Below are positions 1-9,959 of a stretch of DNA of 64,000 nt, one piece after another; positions within the stretch are counted from its first letter, which is position 1; each line of letters begins with the position of its first letter. The DNA comes from CAZSVP01 sp964637185 (GTDB taxonomy: Bacteria > Patescibacteriota > Saccharimonadia > CAILAD01 > BJGX01). The notes beneath the pieces are model-generated. The model was not told where the DNA came from. It did no database searches and was given only the letters and a program-made list of their open reading frames with translations. The stretch spans positions 194,615-258,614 of the forward strand of contig CAZWVB010000001.1 of NCBI GenBank assembly GCA_964637185.1, given 5' to 3'. Both the position numbers and the translations under genes were made by a program.

Positions 1-2
1 TA

Positions 3-335
3 GTCGGTGTAGTGGAGTTTTTTGAGAGATTCTCACGTCGTCGCGGACACTTTGTGGCACAACATCATATTTTTGTACGGCTAGTGGGGCTAATAGTGAT
101 AGTTCTCACTGTGTTTGCCTTCATAGCACCACCATTTTCTGGGCTAGATACTCTCCCAGCTATGGGTATAGTGATACTTAGTCTTGGGCTGATGCTTGAT
201 GATTTGCTGCTTGTAGTAGTGGGCGTAGTTATCGGAGCTACAGGAGTGCTAGTGGTGGTCGGTTTGTCTACTGCAATCATCGAGGGGTTCAAATCATATT
301 GCACTCATGTCAAACAGCTGATCTGCGGCAAGTAG
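3..335 (+). CDS. ExoD-like membrane protein, C-terminal part
   Basis: The reading frame is open to the left window edge, so the gene starts outside. The visible 110 residues carry a short Arg-rich stretch, then hydrophobic segments around the motif LPAMGIVILSLGLMLDD. That resembles the C-terminal half of ExoD family proteins (exopolysaccharide synthesis ExoD, PF06055), where a proline-glycine membrane segment is followed by a charged turn and another long hydrophobic helix. Its biochemical role is unknown in this family. The call rests on pattern memory only, and the N-terminal half cannot be judged here. Confidence 0.55.
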   Translation, partial: VGVVEFFERFSRRRGHFVAQHHIFVRLVGLIVIVLTVFAFIAPPFSGLDTLPAMGIVILSLGLMLDDLLLVVVGVVIGATGVLVVVGLSTAIIEGFKSYCTHVKQLICGK

Positions 336-345
336 ACATAACTGT

Positions 346-351
346 TATAAT
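346..351 (+). promoter_or_regulatory. -10 box, leaderless start
   Basis: TATAAT ends 6 nt before the GTG start at 358, so transcription should begin at or next to the start codon. No Shine-Dalgarno sequence is present. Confidence 0.55.
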
Positions 352-357
352 AATTTC

Positions 358-1635
358 GTGAAGACCAAACAAATCCGCCGCAAACCTTGGCATTTAGCAT
401 TTATGATATTTCTGGCAGTGGGGGTGGCGGTAATTTTAACTCTGGTAGGTTGGCAATGGTGGCAAGGACGTGAGTCGGCACAGTACCAAGCGAGTTTGCA
501 GCCATTCTATACACCACCAAGTCCATTGCCCTCGACCCAGCCAGGCTATCTTATTCGCACTGAGCCAATAAATGTCAGTGTAGCTGGTGGTCAGGCCTAC
601 CGGATGCTCTATGTATCTCAACTGGCCGATGGTAGTCCGGCGGTGTCGTCCGGCATGTTTTTCGTACCAAATACTACCGCACCAGCTGGTGGGCGCAAAG
701 TGGTAGCTTGGGCACATGGTACATTGGGCTTTGGTGACAACTGCGCGCCATCGCGCAATCCGACGACTGGGCTCAATGACACTCAGAATTGGCTAAGTGG
801 TATGATGCAGCGCGGCTGGGCAGTAGCAGCGACCGATTATGTTGGGGTCGGCACGCCAGGCGAGCCCTACTATTTGATAGGCCAGAGTGAGGCCCATGAC
901 GTACTTAATTCTGTTCGCGCGCTGCGTAACTTCGCTCCAGCGCAAGCAGGTGATGACTTTGCTACCTGGGGGCATTCCCAAGGTGGGCATAGCTCGTTAT
1001 TTAGTGCACAGCTTGCCAATAGCTACGCGCCAGAATTGCATCTGATGGCAGCAGCCGCCGCCGCACCAGCCGCTGAGTTGCCAGCTTTGTTTGGCGAGCA
1101 ATATAACAATACAATTGCCTGGGGGATAGGGCCCGATGCGGCGGTATCTTGGCCCATGGTTTATCCCAATTTGCCTTTGCAGGGGATACTCAGCAACTCG
1201 GCAATGAGAAACTATCAGAAATTGGCCTATGGGTGTGTAACCCAGGAAGTGCCTGGGCTAGAACTGCGGGCCGCGCTTGGCGAAAAGTTTTTCCAAACCA
1301 ATCCAATGGACAATCCGCAGTGGTATGGTGCAGCTCAGGCTCAAACACCACAAGTTGGCGATATCAAAGTACCGCTCTATATAGCACAGGGCCTAACTGA
1401 TACAGTGGTATTGCCCAATACTACAGCGTTGTTGGTGCAGTCAGCTTGTGGCCAAAAAGTAAATACTACTACCAACTGGTTGGGCAATACTGGGCATTTA
1501 CAGGTGGCGGTTGTGTCTGGGCCAAGCGTTGTCGAGTGGTTGCAGGATAGGTTTGATCGTTTGCCGGTGGTGGGTAGTTGTCATCAACCATTGCCAGTAC
1601 AACCAGCCAGCTCGCCGGCTGCACCAGTCAATTAA
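358..1635 (+). CDS. Secretory-lipase-like alpha/beta hydrolase, membrane anchored
   Basis: A 425-aa protein with an N-terminal hydrophobic helix at about residues 13-32 that should act as signal anchor, placing the enzyme outside the membrane. The alpha/beta-hydrolase core is visible: an oxyanion-type WAHGTLGFG near residue 120, DYVGVGTPG, and the nucleophile elbow GHSQGG near residue 205. Later come an acid-bearing QGLTDTVV and a C-terminal GHLQ that could supply Asp and His. The order matches the secretory lipase family (LIP, PF03583). The substrate is unknown; lipid or ester hydrolysis on the cell surface is an inference. Start is GTG directly after a -10 box. Confidence 0.75.
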   Translation: MKTKQIRRKPWHLAFMIFLAVGVAVILTLVGWQWWQGRESAQYQASLQPFYTPPSPLPSTQPGYLIRTEPINVSVAGGQAYRMLYVSQLADGSPAVSSGMFFVPNTTAPAGGRKVVAWAHGTLGFGDNCAPSRNPTTGLNDTQNWLSGMMQRGWAVAATDYVGVGTPGEPYYLIGQSEAHDVLNSVRALRNFAPAQAGDDFATWGHSQGGHSSLFSAQLANSYAPELHLMAAAAAAPAAELPALFGEQYNNTIAWGIGPDAAVSWPMVYPNLPLQGILSNSAMRNYQKLAYGCVTQEVPGLELRAALGEKFFQTNPMDNPQWYGAAQAQTPQVGDIKVPLYIAQGLTDTVVLPNTTALLVQSACGQKVNTTTNWLGNTGHLQVAVVSGPSVVEWLQDRFDRLPVVGSCHQPLPVQPASSPAAPVN

Positions 1636-1648
1636 CTCTTCCCAAAAT

Positions 1649-1678
1649 GAATAGGACCCCAACAAAGGGGTCGTATTC
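1649..1678. terminator. Bidirectional hairpin
   Basis: GAATA-G-GACCCC pairs with GGGGTC-G-TATTC around an AACAAA loop. It lies between two convergent genes. The minus-strand side is followed by a T-rich tract, so it probably ends the GC-rich orphan at 1701-2351 and the hydrolase. Confidence 0.65.
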
Positions 1679-1700
1679 GTTGGGGCCGTGATGTTGCCGG

Positions 1701-2351
1701 CTAGACCGGAGGCTGCGAGGGGCTGATCGGGGTGGCCAGGATCTTGGTGGTAGACACACTCTGCTCGATCAGCTCGCTGAGCTTGGCCTTGAGCTCGGGG
1801 CTGGCCTGCTTGTCGTAGTTCTCCCAGGCCACGTCGACCTGTAGCGCCTCGAGCGCGTCGGCCAGCTCTTCGTCGTTCAGCGTGCCGAGGAACTTCCAGA
1901 TCAGTTTGGGGTGTGACGCCAGGAAGTTGGGGTCGAAGTGCACGCCTTTCACGATGGACTCGCGGTCGGTCGTGCCCAGCGCCTTGAGGAACTCAACTGC
2001 CTTGCCGGCCTTGACGTTGCGGCCGAGCACGATGACACGCTGCACCTTCATGCTGCGCTGCTGACCGGCCTTGCGGTACTCGATGCCGGTGACGCCCTTG
2101 TAGTTGGGTTCGTCGAGCCGACTGTTGATGGCCGCCTTGGCTTTGGTCTCAGACTTCTCGACTACCCGCTTGCGCTCACGCGCGCGGTACAGGCGCCAGC
2201 CGAAGTAGGCCAACGCCAACAGGCGCTTGAGCGACGAAACCTTCAGCTCGGGCGGTTGGGTGTCCTCTTCGCCGAGGACGATGAGTCCGGGTACGAGAGC
2301 TGACGCGTCTCGCCGGCCGTACTCCTTGCCACGGTCCCGGGATCGTGCCAT
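1701..2351 (-). CDS. GC-rich orphan protein, 216 aa
   Basis: I do not recognise this protein. The ATG at 2351 is chosen because GGAG lies 7 nt upstream; an in-frame extension further upstream lacks a ribosome site. The N-terminus is basic (ARSRDRGKEYGRR), followed by a short hydrophobic patch (LLALAYFGWRLY) near residue 55 and an Arg/Lys-rich segment. The remainder looks helical and charged with no transmembrane segment. Base and codon use (CTG/CTC Leu, ATC Ile, GAG Glu, CGC Arg) differ sharply from both neighbours. It belongs with the other GC-rich, strong-SD genes of this window. A TATGCT box about 45 nt upstream may drive it. Confidence 0.75.
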   Translation of the reverse strand: MARSRDRGKEYGRRDASALVPGLIVLGEEDTQPPELKVSSLKRLLALAYFGWRLYRARERKRVVEKSETKAKAAINSRLDEPNYKGVTGIEYRKAGQQRSMKVQRVIVLGRNVKAGKAVEFLKALGTTDRESIVKGVHFDPNFLASHPKLIWKFLGTLNDEELADALEALQVDVAWENYDKQASPELKAKLSELIEQSVSTTKILATPISPSQPPV

Positions 2352-2551
2352 GATTGCTCCTATCTGTCGGAGGGATGGATTTTTACAGCTCACCAAGCAT
2401 ACCATATCTGGCTTCTTATGCAAACATAAGCTGTTTTCTGCTAAAATATGTAGGTATACTGATAGCTTGCAATGACAGACATAAATAGTTATGGAGGATT
2501 GGCGTTTCAGTACCGCTTCGTGCTCTAGCTTGTCTAGATTTTGTAATTATT

Positions 2552-5500
2552 ATGCCAGAAACTATAACAACCCAGCCAGAACCTAATAGATCAGAATCAA
2601 GTAGTGTTCAGCTACCCAAGTCTCCTCTTGATCAAGCAGTTCAACAAACAGCATCTGAAAAAGGCTTTCGTGATGAGGCGATAGAGTTTTTGACTACAAA
2701 GGGCGCCATGGATACTCTAATGCGGCAGTTTGAAACAAAAGACAAGTATGGGCAAAGTAGGATAAGAGGCGAGATTGATGCCCGCATCGCTGCCGAGTTG
2801 GCGGCCGCTGAACCAGATAAAGCACTTGAAATAGCCAGTGGATTGAAAGGCCAGGAATTTGTTACTGCAGTCACACCGCTAGTAGCTGCAGAACCAGAAA
2901 AAGCTTCGGAGTTGATCAAGCTTCGGGCAGTTAATATAGACCCTGTAATTGCAGAGATAGTGGCTCGAGCTACCGACACTAGCTTTGCACTTAGCTATAT
3001 CCAAGCCATGACCGATTATTCCGCCAAGTATGAGCCTCATCATTCGAGCCTGCAAGCGGCGTTCCGTAGAGCTTGCGTGAATATGCTATTAGCACTAGCC
3101 GAATCAAGGCCGGGACAAATCGCTGATATTATCTCGACTGCCCAAAGGTTCTTTGCTGCTACCAAAGAAAGACTAAGTGACATTTCGGGCACTAGCTGCT
3201 ATCGTGAGGACCTGCGCTGGCCGATTGTTCAGAGTTTTGTTGAGAGAGCACGTGATAAACCAGAGCTCACATCTTTTGTGGTAGAATCTGTTGGAGATCT
3301 ACTGGATGCAGAACAAGTAGCCGAGCTATCAATTGGTCTGGCTGGGTTGGACGCAGACAGGGCAAAGACATTGCTGGAGTCGATGGAATCATTTGATATG
3401 CCGGCCGAAAAGTACTTCGAAGTTTTGCAAATTATAGAGGGCTCGAGTGCAAAAGTACCGATCGAATATACGTCGGAGCTGCTGCAAAAATTGCCTGCCA
3501 CAGAGCATTCAATTCGTATGCTGATGAAGCTAGGCACACCCGAGGCAACCGAACTGGCGTTTGCAAAGATGCTTGGAACGGTCGAAAATAGATTTGGGTA
3601 CGTTAAGTACGGACCCGACCTACTGGCCGAGCTAACTGCTGACAGTCCAGAATTGGCCACCAAGGTTTTGGATCTATATGAGTTCAACGGCGAAAAAGTT
3701 GACCAATATTCCGTTTGGCGTGGCGCAGTCATAGCTGCGGCAAAGCTACAGCCCGAAAGGGCATTAGAGGCTATGGGCGATGAAATCGATAAGCCTTTGA
3801 TGATTGGTGTGGCTCAGGTAATGCCAGAAAAGATTGAGCCAAAGGTAGCCGAGCTTCGAGAATATGACCAACGCGACTATGCCGGTGCACTAGCGATAGG
3901 TTTTGCGTCAACCGACATCGAAAAAGCCATTGAATGGGCGAATAAGGGTAATGATGAATGGGTTCGTGGTGGTGTTGCAATAGAAATAGCCAAAACGGAT
4001 CCTGAACGAGCAATTGATTTTTTGAGCGACTCCCCCCAGAGTTTTATACCGCTTATAGAGATCGGTCAAACTACCCCAGCAGCAGTCGAAAAAGCAATCA
4101 GAATCTACTCCGACAGTCACCGCCGTGTAGATGCTTCACATGCCGAGTTGCTGGCCGAGACAGCTTGTCACCAACCAGAGTTTGCGGCCAGATTATTGAA
4201 GATAATAAACGAAATAAGTACCAAAGAGAGTGGTTATAGCTCCGATAGCCCCCAGAGACGCCGACAGGTAAATATTGCCAGAGAAAAGGTATTTAACTTT
4301 CATGCCCAAAACCATCCTCTAACTTTTCTGGGGATGCTATCGCAAGATATAGACTTTCATATCTACGATAGCGAGATGGTCAACACAGCCCTAACAGCTG
4401 CTCTCGATGGAGCCTTTGCAGAAGACCCTGCCAAAGCAGCGACACTACTAAGCAAAGTTAAGGGTGAATACCGCGCCCAGTTGCTGGCTGGTGCGTTAAA
4501 ATACGATGAAAGCTTTTACGACAGGGCTAAGCTTGCTGCCCAAAAAGAACTTGCAGGACGTTTTGACGATACCAAATCAACTATTTCTGTTCTGGCTAAT
4601 CTTGTACAGAACAATAGACCGTCTGAGGCTGAGCAAATATTACAGGAAATCGCAAAAGGGGTAGAGCAAAGTTATGATGCGATATACAAATTAACTCCTA
4701 TTGGCCATGCGATACCAGAGCTGGCATCCGTGGTGGTATCACGATTGATTGAATTGGCAACATCAAGTACTAGCTCAGCCTACGACCAGCATGGCATCAT
4801 TATGGCATTGGCTAAATTTGTGGGTACCAGCCAGGCCGCCAAAGAAGCAATAGCAGATGTTGTTAGCTTCAGAAGATATAGTAAAAGCACAAAGGAATAC
4901 AACACGGAGTTGGTTGGGGAATTGCTAGCGGTCGACCCAGTTTTTGCGGGTGAAATGTATGAAAAGATACTTGATCGTGCTAGTGATAATGACATAACCA
5001 AACAACTGAGTAAGCTCTCGCTCGAGGACTTTAGCAAATTTGTTTTGAGTAACAATAGTGGAGGCGCTAACCTTGCTTTCATAACAAATCGACTAAAGGG
5101 TCAACCGGAATCAGCTACCGAGTTGTTAAATCTTGGCGAACAGGTGTTTGCGACGAGCCCGCAAAATAAGATTGAGCTGTATTCGCTTTTTATAGATTAT
5201 TTGCCTGACGTAGCTTCCAAATTGGTACAGACCTACGAGGAGCTTGATGACGATCGTGCCAAAAAGTCCTTAATGGGTGAAGCTATACTGGCCTATGCCC
5301 GACTGCAAAATGAGCGACTTGATCCTATCGTTAGAGAAAAGATTTATGGCGCTACCAACCCGGTATTAGATCCGTTTAACATGGAAAAAGACCGCAGCTT
5401 TAACTTTCGCGCTGTTACGGCAGAAGACATTGAGGCTAGCCCCCAACTCATTGCTACGCTGGTGGCCCAAACTGCCAATGCCGCTGAACTACGGGCGCTG

Positions 5501-7939
5501 CTGGTGCATCTCGATGGCCTGTATGATACTACAGCCGCAAAAATTGCTGTCTTTAGGAGGGCAACCAATGCCATTTACAACTTCAAGCAGGTGGGTGGGA
5601 TGGAAGAAACATATAAAGCTCAAATAGTCCTGCAGGCTCAGGGTGTTCGTGATGCCGATCATGAAATGTATGCTGCGCTACCCAAGCTGCGACAGCTGTA
5701 TAGCAATCTCGATCGTAATGGTGGGGAATTGGAGTACGCACTTGAGTATGGCTACGGAATCGCCGATCTTATTGAACAACCTTGGTTGCTCAATGGTGGT
5801 TTTATGAGAGAAGATACAGAGCGGTTCCCAACCGAAGGCAGTAAGAACCAAAAAGCGACTTGGCTAGCCGACCATGCTTTTGTGCGCTTACAGGGTTTTA
5901 ATCGCAACTCAATCGGCCAAATTATCCATAACCGATTGTGTAACAATCTAGAACCTAGCTTGCACGACGCCACTCAATGGTTGCAAACTTTTGCAATCCA
6001 AGAAAACGAGCATCGCAATCCTGTCAAAAAAAGTATTATAAAAAAAGACGGCTCAGTTGAAGAGCCAATTGTTTACGATGTAGCCTCGGAATATAGGCTG
6101 CTAGGCATTTTATTTGACCCAAGCCAGCTAACAGCACAGGCAATACGGACGTTGCCGGGTTTTGATTATTACGGCGATCCAACAAAAGAAAACATTTCCA
6201 AGATCAAGACATTGTTTCATAACCCAACGAATGCGGTAATATACATGGCGCTGTTACGTTGCTTGCGTAAACAAGACATAGATCGACCACGTGCTATTAA
6301 TATAGATGAGGTTAGCGGCGAGTTGCGGGCGGCAGAGCAGATAATTGATCATTGGCTGGGCCAAGACAAGGAAATTCAGGACCTTGATTTGAGTAGGATA
6401 GACGAACGGGCTGGACAGCTGTCTCGAAGCAACTATCTCACCCGTCTTGAGCCAGGTATTAGCATTGCTCAGCAGGTTAACGATGAAGTTCGTAATTTAA
6501 AAGCTGTTGGTAAAAGTCGTAAAGAGTATATAGATAGCACTACGTCTTGGCTACGCAAGTATCAGAACCTAGGCAACCAAACTCTTACTAGAGCTTGGGC
6601 CGATCGGGCTATTGCCGTGCAAAACGGTTGTGAGGACGAGCCCAAAAAGATAATTGAGTGGGCCGAGACCAATGCCTTTCGGTTGTATGTGGAACGTCAA
6701 ACAATCAATGGCGAACTCCGTGGTGGTAAAAATGCCTCGGAGTTGTTGGCTAAATACGAGCAGTTTATCCCTGCCCTTACCACCCGCTACGGTGCAGAAG
6801 CGACTTTGCGAGCTATAGACCGTCTCGACAACGAGCAAGTCTTCGAGACCGACTTCCCGCCAGCTGTTATTGATCTAGGCGATGGCTACAGTTTTAGGGT
6901 GTTTGCCAAGAACGACCCAGCCGGTTTTACGATTGGGCACGATACCGATTGTTGTATGACGCTTGAGGGTGCAAGCGAGAGTTGTATCTGGGCCGGCTAC
7001 ACAGACCGACGAGCGGGCTTTGTTGGTCTGTATGAAAACAACAAACTGTTGGCCCAGTCATTTGTATGGCACAACAACGGCGAAGACGGTGACACCATGG
7101 TGTTAGATAACATTGAAGCTCAACGTGGTCGCTCGATCTCAAACGTGAGTGATCTTTACAAAAAGGCTCTTAGTATTTACCTAACAAAGTTGGTTGAAGG
7201 CGGTCAAACAACGATGCGGAGCGTAAATTTAGGCACAGGCTATCTTGAGGGTGACTTGGGCTCAGGCTTGATATCGGCAAATCCAGTCGGATTGCCAGAA
7301 GGGATGGGGCGTATATACTCCGACGCACGCAGTCAACTTGCACTACTGCGCTTGGACCACAACGAGATGACAGCTTTAAAGGAGTCGGATCAGTTGAGGC
7401 GGATGGTGTTAAGTGAAATCACTCATGTGCCAGAGCGGCCACAGACTCACATAGAATTTGTGAAGTGTGGTAGCGATGATGAAATGGTAGATATGATAGC
7501 ACACCTAGAAGCCCAGATTTATCCAGTAGAGCTACAAACTGGGAAAGAAGATGTGCGTGGTGAGCTTGCCAAGCCAAACAATTACAGCTTTGTGATCTAT
7601 ACCAGAGCAAGTGACGCTGAAGCTGTAGGGTACATGCTAGCCTACCATGATAAAAAAAGTAAAGGAATATATGTGTCAGATTTGGCCATACGAGCCGAGC
7701 ATCAGCACGATGGTTATGGCTTCAAAGCACTTATACATCTTTTAGATCTAGCTGACAGCAACATGGAAAACCGAATAACTTTTGAAACAAGAGAATCAAC
7801 CTCATATCAAGCTCTCAATTCAAATACTGTATTACAATTACTTACGAGAAGAGGCTTTGAAATTGTCAAAAGCCAGGCACTGCCTGAATATTTTGAGAAC
7901 GGCGAGAATGCTTATTCTGTCGTATTGGAACGAAAGTAG
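2552..7939 (+). CDS. Giant alpha-repeat protein with Cys-Cys/DNIE domain and C-terminal GNAT
   Basis: A 1795-aa soluble protein with no signal peptide or transmembrane helix. Residues about 30-1100 are built of degenerate helical repeats in which a P-x-x-A turn recurs (AAEPDKALEIA, AAEPEKASELI, KTDPERAIDFL), like HEAT/ARM solenoids. Near residues 1460-1570 is a compact domain with DTDCCMTLEG, an AQSFVW strand and LDNIEA; it faintly resembles PcfJ-like domains, but I cannot name it. Residues about 1630-1795 look like a GNAT acetyltransferase (VGYMLAYHD, then DLAIRAEHQHDGYGFKAL as the acetyl-CoA loop). A solenoid scaffold plus acyltransferase suggests modification of a bound partner; this is inference. 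There is no clear SD; a weak -10 lies just before the ATG. The gene stands alone. Confidence 0.85.
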   Translation: MPETITTQPEPNRSESSSVQLPKSPLDQAVQQTASEKGFRDEAIEFLTTKGAMDTLMRQFETKDKYGQSRIRGEIDARIAAELAAAEPDKALEIASGLKGQEFVTAVTPLVAAEPEKASELIKLRAVNIDPVIAEIVARATDTSFALSYIQAMTDYSAKYEPHHSSLQAAFRRACVNMLLALAESRPGQIADIISTAQRFFAATKERLSDISGTSCYREDLRWPIVQSFVERARDKPELTSFVVESVGDLLDAEQVAELSIGLAGLDADRAKTLLESMESFDMPAEKYFEVLQIIEGSSAKVPIEYTSELLQKLPATEHSIRMLMKLGTPEATELAFAKMLGTVENRFGYVKYGPDLLAELTADSPELATKVLDLYEFNGEKVDQYSVWRGAVIAAAKLQPERALEAMGDEIDKPLMIGVAQVMPEKIEPKVAELREYDQRDYAGALAIGFASTDIEKAIEWANKGNDEWVRGGVAIEIAKTDPERAIDFLSDSPQSFIPLIEIGQTTPAAVEKAIRIYSDSHRRVDASHAELLAETACHQPEFAARLLKIINEISTKESGYSSDSPQRRRQVNIAREKVFNFHAQNHPLTFLGMLSQDIDFHIYDSEMVNTALTAALDGAFAEDPAKAATLLSKVKGEYRAQLLAGALKYDESFYDRAKLAAQKELAGRFDDTKSTISVLANLVQNNRPSEAEQILQEIAKGVEQSYDAIYKLTPIGHAIPELASVVVSRLIELATSSTSSAYDQHGIIMALAKFVGTSQAAKEAIADVVSFRRYSKSTKEYNTELVGELLAVDPVFAGEMYEKILDRASDNDITKQLSKLSLEDFSKFVLSNNSGGANLAFITNRLKGQPESATELLNLGEQVFATSPQNKIELYSLFIDYLPDVASKLVQTYEELDDDRAKKSLMGEAILAYARLQNERLDPIVREKIYGATNPVLDPFNMEKDRSFNFRAVTAEDIEASPQLIATLVAQTANAAELRALLVHLDGLYDTTAAKIAVFRRATNAIYNFKQVGGMEETYKAQIVLQAQGVRDADHEMYAALPKLRQLYSNLDRNGGELEYALEYGYGIADLIEQPWLLNGGFMREDTERFPTEGSKNQKATWLADHAFVRLQGFNRNSIGQIIHNRLCNNLEPSLHDATQWLQTFAIQENEHRNPVKKSIIKKDGSVEEPIVYDVASEYRLLGILFDPSQLTAQAIRTLPGFDYYGDPTKENISKIKTLFHNPTNAVIYMALLRCLRKQDIDRPRAINIDEVSGELRAAEQIIDHWLGQDKEIQDLDLSRIDERAGQLSRSNYLTRLEPGISIAQQVNDEVRNLKAVGKSRKEYIDSTTSWLRKYQNLGNQTLTRAWADRAIAVQNGCEDEPKKIIEWAETNAFRLYVERQTINGELRGGKNASELLAKYEQFIPALTTRYGAEATLRAIDRLDNEQVFETDFPPAVIDLGDGYSFRVFAKNDPAGFTIGHDTDCCMTLEGASESCIWAGYTDRRAGFVGLYENNKLLAQSFVWHNNGEDGDTMVLDNIEAQRGRSISNVSDLYKKALSIYLTKLVEGGQTTMRSVNLGTGYLEGDLGSGLISANPVGLPEGMGRIYSDARSQLALLRLDHNEMTALKESDQLRRMVLSEITHVPERPQTHIEFVKCGSDDEMVDMIAHLEAQIYPVELQTGKEDVRGELAKPNNYSFVIYTRASDAEAVGYMLAYHDKKSKGIYVSDLAIRAEHQHDGYGFKALIHLLDLADSNMENRITFETRESTSYQALNSNTVLQLLTRRGFEIVKSQALPEYFENGENAYSVVLERK

Positions 7940-8038
7940 TTGAGTATTAGTTGGCCTATCCAGCCTATTCAGAAACCGCTATGACCGGCAATGATGAACT
8001 CCTATCTGACTTAGCTGCAAACATAACCATTTTAGTGC

Positions 8039-8044
8039 TATTAT
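8039..8044 (+). promoter_or_regulatory. -10 box, leaderless start
   Basis: TATTAT ends 8 nt before the ATG at 8053 with no SD. It probably drives the ABC exporter and perhaps the sigma factor genes behind it. Confidence 0.45.
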
Positions 8045-8052
8045 AAAGTGAT

Positions 8053-8736
8053 ATGCTGACGCTAAAAAATGTCAGTAAAATATACAAATTGGGCGAAGTC
8101 AATGTCCCCGCATTGCGAGGGGTGGATTTGACTATACAATCAGGCGAAATAGTGGCCATTATGGGCAAATCTGGCTCAGGTAAGAGCACACTACTACGTA
8201 TGATGGGTCTAATTGATACGCCTACCAGCGGTCATGTCATGATCGACGGTATTGATGTTGGCAAACTCCCTGAATCACAACGTTCTCGCATACGTTTGAG
8301 CCAGTTTGGCTATGTTTTTCAAGAATATGCACTACTGCCAGAGCTGACAGCCCTGGAAAACGTTTATTTACCAGCCAAAATGCTTAAGAATTTTGCTGGT
8401 GACTACAAAGACAGAGCCATTACCTTACTTGATTCGGTAGATCTATTGAGCAGACGTGATCACCGCCCGCGCCAGATGTCTGGTGGCGAACAACAACGCG
8501 TGGCGATAGCTCGGGCGTTGATGAACAAGCCAGAGATAGTATTTGCCGACGAACCTACAGCCAATCTTGACTCAGCAAGTAGCTACAAGGTCATGCAGGC
8601 ACTTTTCTGGCTCAACCGTGAGTATGGGACAACTGTAGTTTTTGTCAGTCACGATCCGGACGATGTGTTCTACGCAACCAGAGTAATTCGTATGCATGAT
8701 GGGCAAATAATGAGAGTAGACAGGCGTGTTAAATAA
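8053..8736 (+). CDS. MacB/LolD-type ABC transporter ATPase
   Basis: A 227-aa ABC ATPase. Walker A is GKSGSGKST (near residue 38), the Q-loop lies in FGYVFQEYALLPEL, the signature is MSGGEQQRVAIARAL, Walker B is IVFADEPTANLDS and the H-loop is FVSHD. Length and motifs match the MacB/LolD subfamily that powers mechanotransmission exporters rather than import. It overlaps the next gene, which encodes the matching permease, by 11 nt, so the two are translationally coupled. Substrate is not predictable. Confidence 0.93.
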   Translation: MLTLKNVSKIYKLGEVNVPALRGVDLTIQSGEIVAIMGKSGSGKSTLLRMMGLIDTPTSGHVMIDGIDVGKLPESQRSRIRLSQFGYVFQEYALLPELTALENVYLPAKMLKNFAGDYKDRAITLLDSVDLLSRRDHRPRQMSGGEQQRVAIARALMNKPEIVFADEPTANLDSASSYKVMQALFWLNREYGTTVVFVSHDPDDVFYATRVIRMHDGQIMRVDRRVK

Positions 8737-9937
8737 GGTAGCGGTAGCGAGCTTTTTGACTGGCCGCTCAATATTGAGAGGCAACAGTTGGCTAAGTATT
8801 ATGCCTACATTGATGATGGTGTTGGTATTTCTCAACCTGGTTTTTACACCAGCACTGTTGGAGGGCACGATTAGTACGATGAATACCAAACTCATTGATA
8901 CTTTGACTAGTAATATTACAGTGGAAAATAAGCCAACTGGCACACTCATACCAAATGCCAAACAATTAGTTGCTGATATCAATGGGATAGATGGAGTCGT
9001 GGCGTCTTCGGCATCGCGCAATACAAGCGCCCAGCTGGTACTTGGTAACGAGCGAGGGACATCAGAGCTGCTTGGTATCGACCCAAGAAGTTTTGATGAT
9101 GTCTATACTATACCCGAGCATATGATAGAGGGGAGCTTCTTGGCGCCTGGCGACAAAGATCAAATTGTGTTGGGTGCGCAGGTGGCTGGTGCCGGCAAAG
9201 CCAAACTCGAACTTTACAACGACAGTCTCAAAAATGCACACGTGGGTGATGAGGTAACAGTCAATCTTGCTGGCGGTATTAATAAGAAATACAAGGTCAA
9301 AGGAATATTTCAAACTGAATTTGTGCAGGCCGATCTCAAAACATTTATTACAGATGGTGACTTTGATAGCTTGTACCCCAGCACAGTGGGTCAAGCCAGT
9401 ACCATCAACGTCAAAACCAGCCCAACAGCCAATGACCAAAACATCATTGATCAAATATCAGCTTTACAGAATAATTTACAGTTTCGTACTTGGCAGCAAA
9501 GAGCCGGTTTTGTTAATAGTTTTACCGCTTCTATACAGGTCATCAACCAGATACTTCGATTCGTCGCCCTAATAGTAGGAGCGATGACAATATTTATTAT
9601 TACTTATGTAGATGTTGTCAACAAAAGACGCCAGATAGGTATAGAGCGTGCTATAGGTATTAGCTCGACTACTATTGTGGTTAGTTATCTGTTTCGAGCT
9701 ATCACCTATACGCTATTTGGGTCAGTGATTGGTATCCTGTTGTTTGTTTTTGTGGCCGTGCCGATAGAGCGCCGCATACCTTTCCATTTCCCACTTGGAG
9801 ACGTCTATTTACCGATCAATTTTGGGTTTTTGTTATTCAACGTGATTATTCTACTTATTGTCAGTGTGGTATCGGCATTTATACCAAGTTGGCGGGCGGT
9901 GCGCATCCGCATAGTTGATGCAATATGGGGAACGTGA
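8726..9937 (+). CDS. FtsX/MacB-type ABC permease
   Basis: A 403-aa permease starting with GTG inside the ATPase gene. It has one N-terminal transmembrane helix (about residues 18-40), a large extracytoplasmic domain of about 220 residues (MacB periplasmic core type), then three C-terminal helices typical of FtsX domains, with the cytoplasmic motif RRQIGIERAIGIS between the first two. It forms the membrane half of the exporter with the preceding ATPase. An ECF sigma factor begins 22 nt downstream, suggesting an envelope-stress setting. Confidence 0.9.
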   Translation: MLNKVAVASFLTGRSILRGNSWLSIMPTLMMVLVFLNLVFTPALLEGTISTMNTKLIDTLTSNITVENKPTGTLIPNAKQLVADINGIDGVVASSASRNTSAQLVLGNERGTSELLGIDPRSFDDVYTIPEHMIEGSFLAPGDKDQIVLGAQVAGAGKAKLELYNDSLKNAHVGDEVTVNLAGGINKKYKVKGIFQTEFVQADLKTFITDGDFDSLYPSTVGQASTINVKTSPTANDQNIIDQISALQNNLQFRTWQQRAGFVNSFTASIQVINQILRFVALIVGAMTIFIITYVDVVNKRRQIGIERAIGISSTTIVVSYLFRAITYTLFGSVIGILLFVFVAVPIERRIPFHFPLGDVYLPINFGFLLFNVIILLIVSVVSAFIPSWRAVRIRIVDAIWGT

Positions 9938-9959
9938 TAGGCTTGTTGGCATATAACTT

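Noticed and set aside
9952..9957. TATAAC as a leaderless promoter of the ECF sigma gene
   Set aside because: It ends only 2 nt before the ATG, so transcription would start inside the gene; co-transcription with the ABC genes is more likely.
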